Shown: piece by piece, positions 27,821-37,255 of the stretch | Position numbering within the stretch: position 1 is the stretch's first letter | How the letters are laid out: every line of letters begins with the position of its first letter | NCBI GenBank assembly: GCA_003567475.1 | Contig: PWZL01000045.1 | Location: 1-53,238, forward strand | DNA: 53,238 bases | Direction: 5' to 3' | Source of the DNA: Gammaproteobacteria bacterium | Lineage (GTDB): Bacteria > Pseudomonadota > Gammaproteobacteria > Steroidobacterales > PWYM01 | Made by a program: the position numbers and the translations under genes | Notes under the pieces: generated by a model | What the model saw: the letters and a program-made list of their open reading frames with translations, nothing else | Database searches by the model: none | What the model was told of the DNA's origin: nothing

Positions 27821-29422
27821 ATGCTGCCGCGCGCGATGCGATGCTTTCCGACACTGCTGGCCCTGCTGCTGGGGATGACAGCTGCGGCGTTGCCGCCACC
27901 GGCCAGCGCAAGTGAGGAGGTCCTGGAGCGTCCGCTGCCGGATGCCGGCGACTTCCCGCGCCAGCCGATCCGCATCATCGTCTACACCAGCCCCGGCGGA
28001 CTGATCGACTTTACCGCTCGCCGTTTCGCCGACATCGCGCGCCGCCATGCACCGGAGCAGCCCTTCGTGGTCATCAACCGGCCCGGCGGGGGCGGTATCG
28101 TCGCCTTCGAGGAAGTGCTGCAGCAGCCGGCTGACGGCTACCACATGCTGGCCGTGACCCGTTCGAACATTTCCAAGATGATCGCCACCGGCCGCGACGA
28201 TCTGATCGAGCGCATCGACTGGCACTCCTACATCATGGAAAACGCGCACGTGATCATCACCAACGCGCGGATCGGTAAGCAAAGCTGGCGCGAGGTCTAC
28301 GAAGATGCCTTGCGCAGTGGCGATCGCCAGCTCTGGCTGGGCGCTGACATCGGCGGCGTCAAGCATGTCTCCGGGGTGAAAATGGCCCGTCAGGCGGGCA
28401 TGGAGATGCGCTGGATTCCCTACAGCAGCGGCGGCGAGGCCATGGCCGCGCTGATGGGCGGGCTTGGCAGCGTCTATCTCGGCAATCCACGCGATGCGAT
28501 GATTTCAGATGACCTGCGGATCGTCGCCGTGGCGGCGAGTCGGCGACTGCCGGCATTTCCTGATGCGCCGACCTTCAACGAGCTGGGCGTGCCCGGCCTT
28601 GAGAGCGAACTCATCTGGCGCGGATTCGCCTTTCGGCAGGGCATGCCGGAAGCCCGCCGTGCCTGGTTCGCCGCCCTGATCGAGAAGGTCGCCAACGACC
28701 CCGAATGGATCGACACCTGGGCCGACGAAGGTGTGGAACTGGAATACCGCGACAGTGCGGAGTTCAACCGCATGGTGGAGCGCGACGTCGAGGAGTTCTC
28801 ATTCTACCTCCGGGAAATGGGACTGCTGCGCGAGCCCGGAACCCGCGAGACGCTGCTCGCCGGGATCGGGGAGGCGCCGGCGCTGCAGTTCTTCCAGGTG
28901 CTGCTGGTGGTGATCAATCTGGTGCTCGGGTTTGTGCTGCTGCGGACCTCGTTCCGTGATCGTCTGGGTGAGCTCATGGTGTTGTCTGTGGTGCTGTCGC
29001 TGGCAGTGCTGTTCTTCGTCATGAGCGAGGGGTTGCCGCCGCCGAGTCCGGTGGACACGGTAGGCGCGCGCGGCGTACCCCGCCTCTGGTTATTCGTGCT
29101 GCTGCCGCTGGCCCTTTACCAGATGTTCCTGATCCTACGGCAGCGGAGAAAAGGGGGCGGCAAACCAAAGACCAAACCGTTGCTGCTGTTTACGTCGCTG
29201 GGCTTCATGACCAGTTACGTCCTGCTGATCCCTGTGCTGGGCTACCTGCTCGCCTCGGCCGTCTATATGCCGGCGCTGCTCTGGCTATTGAATTATCGTC
29301 ATCCGCTGATGATCGCCTCGTTGACCGGCGCCTGGCTGGCGTTCTCGTTTTTCGTATTCCAGCGGGTGCTGTTTGTCGACCTGCCTGCCGGCATGCTGCT
29401 GGCCAGGTTGCCGTTCGGCTGA
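27821..29422 (+). CDS. Tripartite tricarboxylate transporter: TctC binding protein fused to TctB membrane subunit
   Basis: A 533-aa protein joining two normally separate subunits. Residues 1-31 look like a signal peptide (ending PASASEE). About 35-345 is a Bug/TctC extracytoplasmic receptor with QPIRIIVYTSPGG, INRPGGGG and PAFPDAPTFNELGVPG. From about residue 353 to the end there are four hydrophobic helices and a short basic loop (QRRKGGGKPKTK), the size and layout of TctB. The TctA gene follows 31 bp later, so the operon has a complete transporter in two genes. The first ATG at 27821 touches its AAGG site; ATG 27836 is an alternative. The substrate (a carboxylate) is unknown. Confidence 0.87.
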   Translation: MLPRAMRCFPTLLALLLGMTAAALPPPASASEEVLERPLPDAGDFPRQPIRIIVYTSPGGLIDFTARRFADIARRHAPEQPFVVINRPGGGGIVAFEEVLQQPADGYHMLAVTRSNISKMIATGRDDLIERIDWHSYIMENAHVIITNARIGKQSWREVYEDALRSGDRQLWLGADIGGVKHVSGVKMARQAGMEMRWIPYSSGGEAMAALMGGLGSVYLGNPRDAMISDDLRIVAVAASRRLPAFPDAPTFNELGVPGLESELIWRGFAFRQGMPEARRAWFAALIEKVANDPEWIDTWADEGVELEYRDSAEFNRMVERDVEEFSFYLREMGLLREPGTRETLLAGIGEAPALQFFQVLLVVINLVLGFVLLRTSFRDRLGELMVLSVVLSLAVLFFVMSEGLPPPSPVDTVGARGVPRLWLFVLLPLALYQMFLILRQRRKGGGKPKTKPLLLFTSLGFMTSYVLLIPVLGYLLASAVYMPALLWLLNYRHPLMIASLTGAWLAFSFFVFQRVLFVDLPAGMLLARLPFG

Positions 29423-29453
29423 GCCGCCGCGCACGGGCGGGGAGGCCTGTGAC

Positions 29454-30935
29454 ATGCTTGAACTTCTGTTAGGGGGCCTGGGTACCGTACTCACGCCGGT
29501 CGCGATTGCCGCCATCGTCGGCGGCATTGTGCTGGGCATCATGGTCGGTGCCATGCCTGGGCTTTCGCCTTCGATGGGCGTGGCACTGCTCGTGCCCTTC
29601 ACCTATGGCATGTCGCCGTTGCTGGCATTGATCCTGCTGGTGGCCATCTATATCGGCGCGAGTTATGGCGGCTCGATCACGGCCATCACCATCAACGCCC
29701 CTGGGACGGCCTCGGCGGTGGCCACCGCCCTCGATGGCTACGTGATGACCACCCAGGGCCGGGCGGCGACCGCCCTGGGCTTGTCGATCGTGGTCTCCTC
29801 AGTCGCGGGGATTCTCGGCACGATCGTCCTGATCTTCTTCTCGGTCCCGCTGGCGGCCGTCGCTGTCGGCTTCCACCCGGCGGAGTATTTCGCCATGTCG
29901 GTGTTCGGGCTCGCCACCATCGCGTCGATGGCCGGTGAGAACTGGATGAAAGCCTTTACCGCGGCGCTGCTCGGTCTGCTGCTCAATACTGTCGGAACGG
30001 ATCCGATCTCCGGCGCAGAGCGGTTCACTTTCGATGTCACTCCGCTCTCCGACGGTTTCCTGCTGATTCCTGCGCTGATCGGTCTGTTTGCGCTGAGCGA
30101 AGTCTTCACCGGCATCGAAAAACGCGCCTTCAAAGTTGCCCGTCTCGACAGCATGGGCAGCCAGTGGCCGACACTCCGTGACTACTGGCATCTCAAATTC
30201 CTCACCCTGCGCTCGACCCTGATCGGTACCCTCATCGGCATTTTTCCAGGCGCGGGCGCGACCATCGCATCATTCATCTCCTACGACCTTGCCAAACGCG
30301 TCAGTCGCACGCCCGAGGATTTCGGTAAAGGCAGCAGCGAGGGTGTGGCGGCGGCCGAGGCGGCGAATTCCGGGTCCGTCGGTGGCGCGATGGTCCCGCT
30401 GCTGACCTTGGGGATTCCTGGCAGTGCGACCACTGCGGTGTTGATCGGCGCGATGATGATCCATCGCTTGACGCCCGGCCCGCAGCTGTTCATCTCCGAT
30501 CCCGGGCTGATCTACGGCATCTTCGCCGCGATGCTGCTGTCGAATCTCGTGCTGCTGGGTGTCGGGCTGGCGGGCAGCCGGCTGTGGATCAAGGTGACCG
30601 TGATTCCCAAGGAGGTTCTGTTCACCCTGGTGACCATGATGGCCGTGGTCGGTTCCTACGCCGTGCGTAACTCGATGTTCGACGTGCTGTGCTGTCTCGG
30701 TTTCGGCATCCTCGGCTGGATCCTGCGCCGCTACGACTACCCGCTCGCGCCGGTGATTCTCGGCATGGTGCTGGGCTCAATTGCCGAGACCAACTTCCGC
30801 CGAGCGATCATGATGGATGGGGCGATGGTGTTCTTCACGCGCCCGGTGAGCGCGATCATGCTGGCGCTGGGACTGGCCTCGTTCATCCTGCCGTTTCTGG
30901 CCATCCGGCGGGCACGCCGGCGGGCTGCGGCGTGA
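29454..30935 (+). CDS. tctA: Tripartite tricarboxylate transporter large permease TctA
   Basis: A 493-aa membrane protein with about 11-12 hydrophobic segments. It has the TctA signatures GAMPGLSPSMGVALLVPFTY near residue 30, YGGSITAITINAPGTASAVA, GIFPGAGATIASF and TLGIPGSATTAVLIGAMM. It is the transport channel that takes substrate from the TctC domain using an ion gradient. GGAGG about 9 nt upstream supports the ATG at 29454. It is the partner of the preceding TctC-TctB fusion. E. coli-type TctA is about 500 aa. Confidence 0.94.
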   Translation: MLELLLGGLGTVLTPVAIAAIVGGIVLGIMVGAMPGLSPSMGVALLVPFTYGMSPLLALILLVAIYIGASYGGSITAITINAPGTASAVATALDGYVMTTQGRAATALGLSIVVSSVAGILGTIVLIFFSVPLAAVAVGFHPAEYFAMSVFGLATIASMAGENWMKAFTAALLGLLLNTVGTDPISGAERFTFDVTPLSDGFLLIPALIGLFALSEVFTGIEKRAFKVARLDSMGSQWPTLRDYWHLKFLTLRSTLIGTLIGIFPGAGATIASFISYDLAKRVSRTPEDFGKGSSEGVAAAEAANSGSVGGAMVPLLTLGIPGSATTAVLIGAMMIHRLTPGPQLFISDPGLIYGIFAAMLLSNLVLLGVGLAGSRLWIKVTVIPKEVLFTLVTMMAVVGSYAVRNSMFDVLCCLGFGILGWILRRYDYPLAPVILGMVLGSIAETNFRRAIMMDGAMVFFTRPVSAIMLALGLASFILPFLAIRRARRRAAA

Positions 30936-30987
30936 TGCGTTAGGCTAGGGGTCTGGTTTGCGTGGCACAGATGCCAGGGAGGACATC

Positions 30988-31164
30988 TTGGGAGAATGGT
31001 TTTCGGAATACCCGTTTGCGCTGCTGCTGATTGCGGCAGGGATTGCCGTGACTGTGGTGCTGACCCTGCGTGTGCTCAGTCGTCGCCGCAATCTGTCCCG
31101 CGGTCCCGACAAGGGCACCGCGGCAAATCCACAGCAGGTCAAGCGCGATAATCCGCCAGACTGA
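30988..31164 (+). CDS. Small single-span membrane protein, unknown
   Basis: A 58-aa protein with a short acidic/aromatic N-terminus (GEWFSEYPF), one hydrophobic helix (about residues 9-31), then an Arg-rich cytoplasmic-type tail ending KRDNPPD. The TTG at 30988 is chosen because AGGGAGG at 30976-30982 is exactly 5 nt upstream; another TTG at 30958 would add ten residues but has no such site. It lies 52 bp after tctA on the same strand. I do not recognise a family. It could be an accessory of the transporter or unrelated. Confidence 0.6.
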   Translation: MGEWFSEYPFALLLIAAGIAVTVVLTLRVLSRRRNLSRGPDKGTAANPQQVKRDNPPD

Positions 31165-31183
31165 CCGGCTCAGCGGCCTGAAA

Positions 31184-31260
31184 TGGTCGGGGTGAGAGGA
31201 TTCGAACCTCCGGCCCCTGCCTCCCGAAGACAGTGCTCTACCAGGCTGAGCTACACCCCG
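31184..31260 (-). tRNA. tRNA-Pro (anticodon CGG)
   Basis: A 77-nt cloverleaf including an encoded CCA (31184-31186). The acceptor stem CGGGGTG pairs with its 3' partner. The anticodon stem CTGTC/GGCAG has one G-T pair; the loop TTCGGGA places CGG at positions 34-36. The T-arm has GGTTCGAATCC. It reads CCG codons, which fits a GC-rich genome. It lies 27 bp downstream of ispB on the same strand and may share its transcript. Confidence 0.95.
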
Positions 31261-31287
31261 TTCCGTCGCACGCTCTCCTCCGCCGGG

Positions 31288-32310
31288 CTAGAAACGCCTG
31301 CGGACAGCAAACCCTGCCAAGGCTGCGAGTGCATCCTTGAATTCCGAATCGGGAATGGCGCCTAAGGCGCTTTCGGCCAGGGTGGCTTCAGACTGCGCGA
31401 GCGCGAGAGTGTACTCAAGCGCCCCGGTGGATTCAATCGCCTGTTGAATCGTCTCCAACTGATCCCGGCCGCCGTGCTCGATGGCGTCCCGGATCAGCGC
31501 CCGCTGCTCGGCCGTGCCTTGCTGCATGGCGTGGATCAACGGCAGGGTAGGTTTGCCTTCGGCCAGGTCATCGCCGAGGTTCTTGCCCAGTTCATCGCGA
31601 TCCGCGGAATAATCCAGCGCATCGTCGACCAGTTGGAACGCGGTGCCCAGGTGCCGGCCGTAGGCCGCCACCGAAGCGCGGGCCTCGCCTGCGAGCCCCC
31701 CAAGCACCGCGGCGATCTCGCTGCCGGCCTCGAACAGTCGCGCGGTCTTGCGGTAGATCACCTGCCGGTAACGTTCTTCGGTGGTGTCCGGGTCATGGAC
31801 GTTCAGCAGTTGCAGGACCTCGCCTTCGGCGATGGTGTTGGTGGCGTCTGCCATGATCTGCATGACGGGCATCCGACCGAGCTTCACCATCATCTGGAAG
31901 GCGCGCGAGTAGAGGAAGTCGCCGACCAGCACGCTCGCCTGGTTACCGAACAGTTCATTGGCCGTTTCCTGCCCGCGGCGCAGGGCCGACTGATCGACGA
32001 CATCGTCGTGCAGCAGGGTCGCCGTATGAATGAACTCGACGATGGCGGCGGCGTCGATGTGTTCGCGCCCCCGATACCCGCAGGCTCTCGCACCGAGCAG
32101 AACGATCAGGGGCCGCAGCCGTTTGCCGCCGCCGCCAGTGATGTGGCTGGCGACCTGGTTGACCAGCACGACGTCGCTGGCGAGCGACTTGCGGATCAAG
32201 GCATTGACGGCCGGCCAGTCCTCGCCGAGCAGAGCACGGATCGTTGCCAGGCTGAATTCGGGCTCGGGCTGTGCGGTGGCGGGGTGCATGACACGTGAAT
32301 GATGCCCCAT
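31288..32310 (-). CDS. ispB: Octaprenyl diphosphate synthase
   Basis: IspB extends farnesyl diphosphate with isopentenyl diphosphate to make the ubiquinone side chain. The 340-aa product has the first Asp-rich motif in HTATLLHDDVVDQS and the second in QLVDDALDYSAD, with GGGGKRLRPLIVLLG near the N-terminus and VLVGDFLYSRAFQMM between. It aligns along its length with E. coli IspB (323 aa). The start at 32310 has a weak GAG 6 nt upstream; ATG 32289 is an alternative that fits the conserved N-terminus about equally. It is divergent from rplU, the usual gammaproteobacterial arrangement. Confidence 0.95.
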   Translation of the reverse strand: MGHHSRVMHPATAQPEPEFSLATIRALLGEDWPAVNALIRKSLASDVVLVNQVASHITGGGGKRLRPLIVLLGARACGYRGREHIDAAAIVEFIHTATLLHDDVVDQSALRRGQETANELFGNQASVLVGDFLYSRAFQMMVKLGRMPVMQIMADATNTIAEGEVLQLLNVHDPDTTEERYRQVIYRKTARLFEAGSEIAAVLGGLAGEARASVAAYGRHLGTAFQLVDDALDYSADRDELGKNLGDDLAEGKPTLPLIHAMQQGTAEQRALIRDAIEHGGRDQLETIQQAIESTGALEYTLALAQSEATLAESALGAIPDSEFKDALAALAGFAVRRRF

Positions 32311-32403
32311 TTGGGGCTCGGTGACGAGATTTGGCCGCGGGAGTGGCCCGCGAGGGCGGCCAGCCGCCCGAAGGTTGATCTGACCGGGGCCTGCGCGGTT
32401 TCG

Positions 32404-32433
32404 TTGACGGGCGAGCAGCGCACGGATTAGAAT
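32404..32433 (+). promoter_or_regulatory. Sigma-70 promoter of rplU-rpmA
   Basis: TTGACG (32404-32409) and TAGAAT (32428-32433) are separated by 18 nt. The expected transcript start near 32440 gives an 80-nt leader before the rplU ATG at 32521. Both hexamers have five of six consensus bases, and the position in the ispB-rplU divergent region fits. Confidence 0.7.
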
Positions 32434-32520
32434 TCGCGTTTGGTTGCCGGCTCGGTCTGTGGCGGGATGGTGTGGCCATCCGAGACGTGGGTCTCCGGCG
32501 ATATCCGGGAGAACATAAAG

Positions 32521-32835
32521 ATGTACGCGGTTTTCAAGACCGGCGGCAAGCAGTACCGCGCTCGGCAGGGCGAACGCCTGCGTATCGAGAAGATCGATGC
32601 AGGTGAGGGCGATGCCGTCGAGTTCGATCAGGTGCTCCTCGTCGGCGAAGGCAGTTCAGTCACGGTCGGCAAGCCGCTGGTCGATGGCGGTCGGGTGCAG
32701 GCCACCGTGCGCGCCCAGGCCAAGGGCGACAAGGTGTCGGTGATCAAGTTCAAGCGCCGGAAGAACTATCTGCGCATGAAAGGGCATCGCCAGCATTACA
32801 CGGAAATCGAAGTGACCGGCATCGTTGGCGCCTGA
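32521..32835 (+). CDS. rplU: 50S ribosomal protein L21
   Basis: A 104-aa ribosomal protein of the large subunit. It starts [20 protein letters not shown] and contains the L21 signature [14 protein letters not shown](H)YTEI near the C-terminus. Length equals the usual 103 aa. GGGAG lies 9-10 nt before the ATG. It precedes rpmA by 32 bp, the universal L21-L27 pair. Confidence 0.98.
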   Translation: MYAVFKTGGKQYRARQGERLRIEKIDAGEGDAVEFDQVLLVGEGSSVTVGKPLVDGGRVQATVRAQAKGDKVSVIKFKRRKNYLRMKGHRQHYTEIEVTGIVGA

Positions 32836-32867
32836 GCGCCCGGCCGATCCTGCAGGAGGACAACGAG

Positions 32868-33131
32868 ATGGCACATAAGAAAGCCGGCGGCAGTTCCAAG
32901 AACGGCCGCGATTCAGAATCCAAGCGTCTGGGTGTCAAGCACTTCGGTGGCGAGGCGGTGACGCCGGGTAATATCCTGGTGCGCCAGCGTGGCACGCGGT
33001 TCCACGCCGGCCGCAATGTCGGTATCGGTCGCGACCACACGCTGTTCGCCACGGCACCGGGTAGAGTGCTGTTCGAGCGCAAGGGGCCGGCCCAGCGGCG
33101 GTACGTCAGCGTGGTGGCCGAAGAGGCCTGA
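32868..33131 (+). CDS. rpmA: 50S ribosomal protein L27
   Basis: An 87-aa ribosomal protein whose N-terminal tail reaches the peptidyl-transferase centre. It starts [20 protein letters not shown] and contains the L27 signature [16 protein letters not shown] strong AGGAGG site lies about 8 nt upstream. The tail begins directly with AHKK, so no protease-cleaved N-terminal extension of the Firmicutes kind is present. It is followed by an intrinsic terminator and then obgE. Confidence 0.98.
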   Translation: MAHKKAGGSSKNGRDSESKRLGVKHFGGEAVTPGNILVRQRGTRFHAGRNVGIGRDHTLFATAPGRVLFERKGPAQRRYVSVVAEEA

Positions 33132-34521
<1,390 letters not shown>

Positions 34522-34580
34522 CGGATAACCTCGGAAATGCTGCACTGAACCGGGCCGTGCATGGCCCGACGAAGCCGGGA

Positions 34581-34610
34581 AGTATCTGAAAAGAAGCACC
34601 TTCGTGTCAA
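34581..34610 (-). promoter_or_regulatory. Sigma-70 promoter of rpsT
   Basis: On the minus strand a perfect -35 TTGACA (34605-34610) and a -10 GATACT (34581-34586) are separated by 18 nt. The expected start near 34575 gives a leader of about 50 nt to the GTG. This strength is typical of ribosomal protein genes. Confidence 0.78.
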
Positions 34611-34638
34611 GGGAAATCCCCTGTACACTGGCGCCACC

Positions 34639-36246
34639 ATGGAATCCCCGCCGCCTGCCGAGCCCGCCGCCGGACGCAGTGGACTGCTGCGTTCCACCGG
34701 CGTGGTCGGCGGAATGACGCTGATCTCGCGTGTGCTCGGACTGGTGCGCGACGTCGTGTTCGCGCGGGTTTTCGGTGCCGGCATCGGCATGGATGCGTTT
34801 TTCGTCGCCAACAAGATCCCCAACATGTTGCGACGGTTTTTCGCCGAGGGTGCCTTCGCCCAGGCCTTCGTGCCGGTGTTCACCGATTATCGCAACACGC
34901 GGGGCGAGGCCGAGACGCGGGCGCTGGCCGACGCGGTCACCGGCGTGCTGGCGCTGGCGCTGTTTCTGGTCACCCTGGTCGGCGTGCTGGCTGCCCCGGT
35001 GCTGGTTTTTCTGGTGGCCCCGGGCTTCACCCAGGATGGCGCGCGCTTTGATCTCTCGGTCGACATGCTGCGCTGGACCTTCCCCTATCTGCTGTTCATT
35101 TCCCTGACGGCGCTGGCGGGCGGCATGCTCAACAGCCATGGCCGCTTTGCCGTGCCGGCCTTCACTCCGGTGTTGCTCAACCTGGTGTTGATCGCTTTCG
35201 CGGTCTGGGTCTCACCGCACTGGGCGCGACCGGAAATGGCGCTGGCGGTCGGGGTCTTCGTGGCCGGCATCGTCCAGCTGGGGTTTCAGCTGCCGGCGCT
35301 GGCCCGGATCCGGATGCTGCCCCGGCCGCGTCTGCGACTGGATCATCCGGGGGTCCGGCGCATCGGCGTATTGATCCTGCCGGCGATTTTTGGCTCCTCG
35401 GTCGCCCAGATCAACGTGGTGTTCGACAACATCATCGCCTCGTTCCTCCAGGCCGGCAGCGTCAGCTGGCTGTATTACGCCGATCGGCTGATGGAGTTTC
35501 CGCTCGGCGTGTTCGGCATCGCGCTGGCGACGGTGATCCTGCCCGGGCTCTCGGCGCAGCATGCCAAACGCTCGCGGGAGGGCTTTGCCAGCATGCTGGA
35601 TTACGCGCTGCGGCTGGTGCTGCTGATCGGCGTGCCGGCGACGGCTGGGCTGGCCGTTCTCGCCACGCCGCTGATCGCGACGATCTTCTTCGGCGGCGAG
35701 TTCGCCGTGCGCGATGTGGGCATGGCGTCGGTGGCGCTTGGCGCCTACGCCGCGGGGCTGCTGGGTTTCATTCTGGTGAAAGTGCTGGCGCCGGGTTACT
35801 TCTCACGCCAGGACACGCGCACGCCAGTGCGGATTGGCGTGATCGCGCTGGCGGTCAACATGATGCTGAACGTGGTGTTTGTCGTGAGCCTGCTACGACT
35901 GGGGTTTGACGCCCCGCACGCGGGTCTGGCGCTGGCGACCTCGCTGGCCGCCCTGCTCAACGCCGCATTGCTCTATCGGGGGTTGCGTCGCGAAGGGGTG
36001 TACTGGCCGGGGCCGGGGTGGTCTGCGCTGCTGCTGCGTATCGTCTTGGCGGTCGCTGCGATGGTGCTTGTGCTGGGCTGGCTGCGAGCGCTTCCGGGGG
36101 ACTGGCTGGCGCTGACCACCTGGGCACGGATCGGCTGGCTGGCGCTGGCTGTGGTGGGCGGGGCGGCCTGTTACTTCGGGGTGCTGTTCGCCAGCGGCTT
36201 CCGCCCGGCGCAGCTGCATGGGAAAACCCCCGACCCTTCCCTATAA
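34639..36246 (+). CDS. murJ: Lipid II flippase MurJ
   Basis: MurJ flips lipid II across the inner membrane for peptidoglycan synthesis. The product from ATG 34639 is 535 aa with about 14 hydrophobic helices. It has the N-terminal signature GGMTLISRVLGLVRDVVFAR, then FFVANKIPNMLRRFFAEGAF and FGSSVAQINVVFDN. An ATG at 34561 would add 26 residues without family similarity. No clear ribosome site precedes 34639. The gene is divergent from rpsT and followed by ribF, the common gammaproteobacterial order. Confidence 0.94.
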   Translation: MESPPPAEPAAGRSGLLRSTGVVGGMTLISRVLGLVRDVVFARVFGAGIGMDAFFVANKIPNMLRRFFAEGAFAQAFVPVFTDYRNTRGEAETRALADAVTGVLALALFLVTLVGVLAAPVLVFLVAPGFTQDGARFDLSVDMLRWTFPYLLFISLTALAGGMLNSHGRFAVPAFTPVLLNLVLIAFAVWVSPHWARPEMALAVGVFVAGIVQLGFQLPALARIRMLPRPRLRLDHPGVRRIGVLILPAIFGSSVAQINVVFDNIIASFLQAGSVSWLYYADRLMEFPLGVFGIALATVILPGLSAQHAKRSREGFASMLDYALRLVLLIGVPATAGLAVLATPLIATIFFGGEFAVRDVGMASVALGAYAAGLLGFILVKVLAPGYFSRQDTRTPVRIGVIALAVNMMLNVVFVVSLLRLGFDAPHAGLALATSLAALLNAALLYRGLRREGVYWPGPGWSALLLRIVLAVAAMVLVLGWLRALPGDWLALTTWARIGWLALAVVGGAACYFGVLFASGFRPAQLHGKTPDPSL

Positions 36247-36247
36247 T
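36219..36247 (+). promoter_or_regulatory. Possible promoter before ribF
   Basis: A perfect -10 TATAAT (36242-36247) overlaps the murJ stop codon. The -35 match at 17-nt spacing (TGGGAA, 36219-36224) is poor. It could drive ribF-ileS-lspA-ispH separately from murJ. Confidence 0.35.
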
Positions 36248-36294
36248 CCCGGGGCTGAACCCTGTGGGCCCACCGCCCCGCCCGGATTCCCGCC

Positions 36295-37236
36295 ATGCAA
36301 GTCTTCCGCAGCCTCCAGGCACTCGCCGCGCTCACCGCCCGTGACCGCCGACGGTGCGTCGCGACCATCGGTGCCTACGACGGGGTGCATCTTGGTCATC
36401 AGGAAATCCTGCGCCGGGTTTGCGAGCGCGCGCGCGAGCGCGGCGTGCCAAGCCTGGTGTTTTCTTTTGAACCGATTCCCCGGGAATATTTCGCCGCTGA
36501 CCTCCCGCCGCCGCGGCTGACGCGCTTCCGGGAGCGCGCTGAACTGTTTGCCACGGCCGGGATTGACTGGTTTTTCTGCCCGCGCTTCGACGCCCGCATG
36601 CAGGGTATCCGGTCGGGCGAATTCATCGATCGGTTGCTGGTCGGCGGGATCCGTCCGGCCCGCGTGGTGATCGGCGATGACTTCCGGTTCGCGCGCAACC
36701 GCGAGGGCGGTCTCGAGGAACTGCGCGAGGCGGGCAACCGCAACGACTTCGAAGTGGAACAGGTCGGCAGCGTGTTCGTCGATGGCGATCGGGTCAGCAG
36801 TACGGCCATCCGCGCTGCCCTGCAGGCGGGCGATCTCGTCCGTGCCGAGCGTATGCTGGGTCGGCCTTACCGGATGAGCGGTCGGGTGGTGCCGGGGCGC
36901 AGGCTTGGCCGGGAGCTGGGGTTTCCTACGGCCAATGTCAGCCCGGGACGGCGCAGCAGCCCGCTGTCCGGTATTTTCGCCGTGCGGGTCTACGGACTGG
37001 GCGCGGGGGCATGGCCTGGCGTGGCCAGCATCGGGACGCGGCCCACGGTGGAGGGCGACGGCCAGGTGGTGCTCGAGACCCACCTGTTTGACTTCAGCGG
37101 GGACCTCTACGGCCGGCAGATCGCCGTGGAGTTTGTCGCACGCTTGCGTAACGAGGAGAAGTTCGACAGCCTTCCGGCGATGGTCGAACAGATGCACAGG
37201 GACTGCGCGCTGGCGCGGGAGATTCTCGCCGCCTGA
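36295..37236 (+). CDS. ribF: Bifunctional riboflavin kinase/FAD synthetase
   Basis: RibF makes FMN from riboflavin and then FAD. The 313-aa product has an N-terminal FAD synthetase domain (about 1-185) with the nucleotidyl-transfer motif YDGVHLGHQ and [15 protein letters not shown]. The C-terminal riboflavin kinase domain (about 186-306) has [11 protein letters not shown]. Length matches E. coli RibF (313 aa). The ribosome site is weak. It lies 48 bp after murJ and 19 bp before ileS. Confidence 0.97.
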   Translation: MQVFRSLQALAALTARDRRRCVATIGAYDGVHLGHQEILRRVCERARERGVPSLVFSFEPIPREYFAADLPPPRLTRFRERAELFATAGIDWFFCPRFDARMQGIRSGEFIDRLLVGGIRPARVVIGDDFRFARNREGGLEELREAGNRNDFEVEQVGSVFVDGDRVSSTAIRAALQAGDLVRAERMLGRPYRMSGRVVPGRRLGRELGFPTANVSPGRRSSPLSGIFAVRVYGLGAGAWPGVASIGTRPTVEGDGQVVLETHLFDFSGDLYGRQIAVEFVARLRNEEKFDSLPAMVEQMHRDCALAREILAA

Positions 37237-37255
37237 GCGGCATGGAAAAACTATA

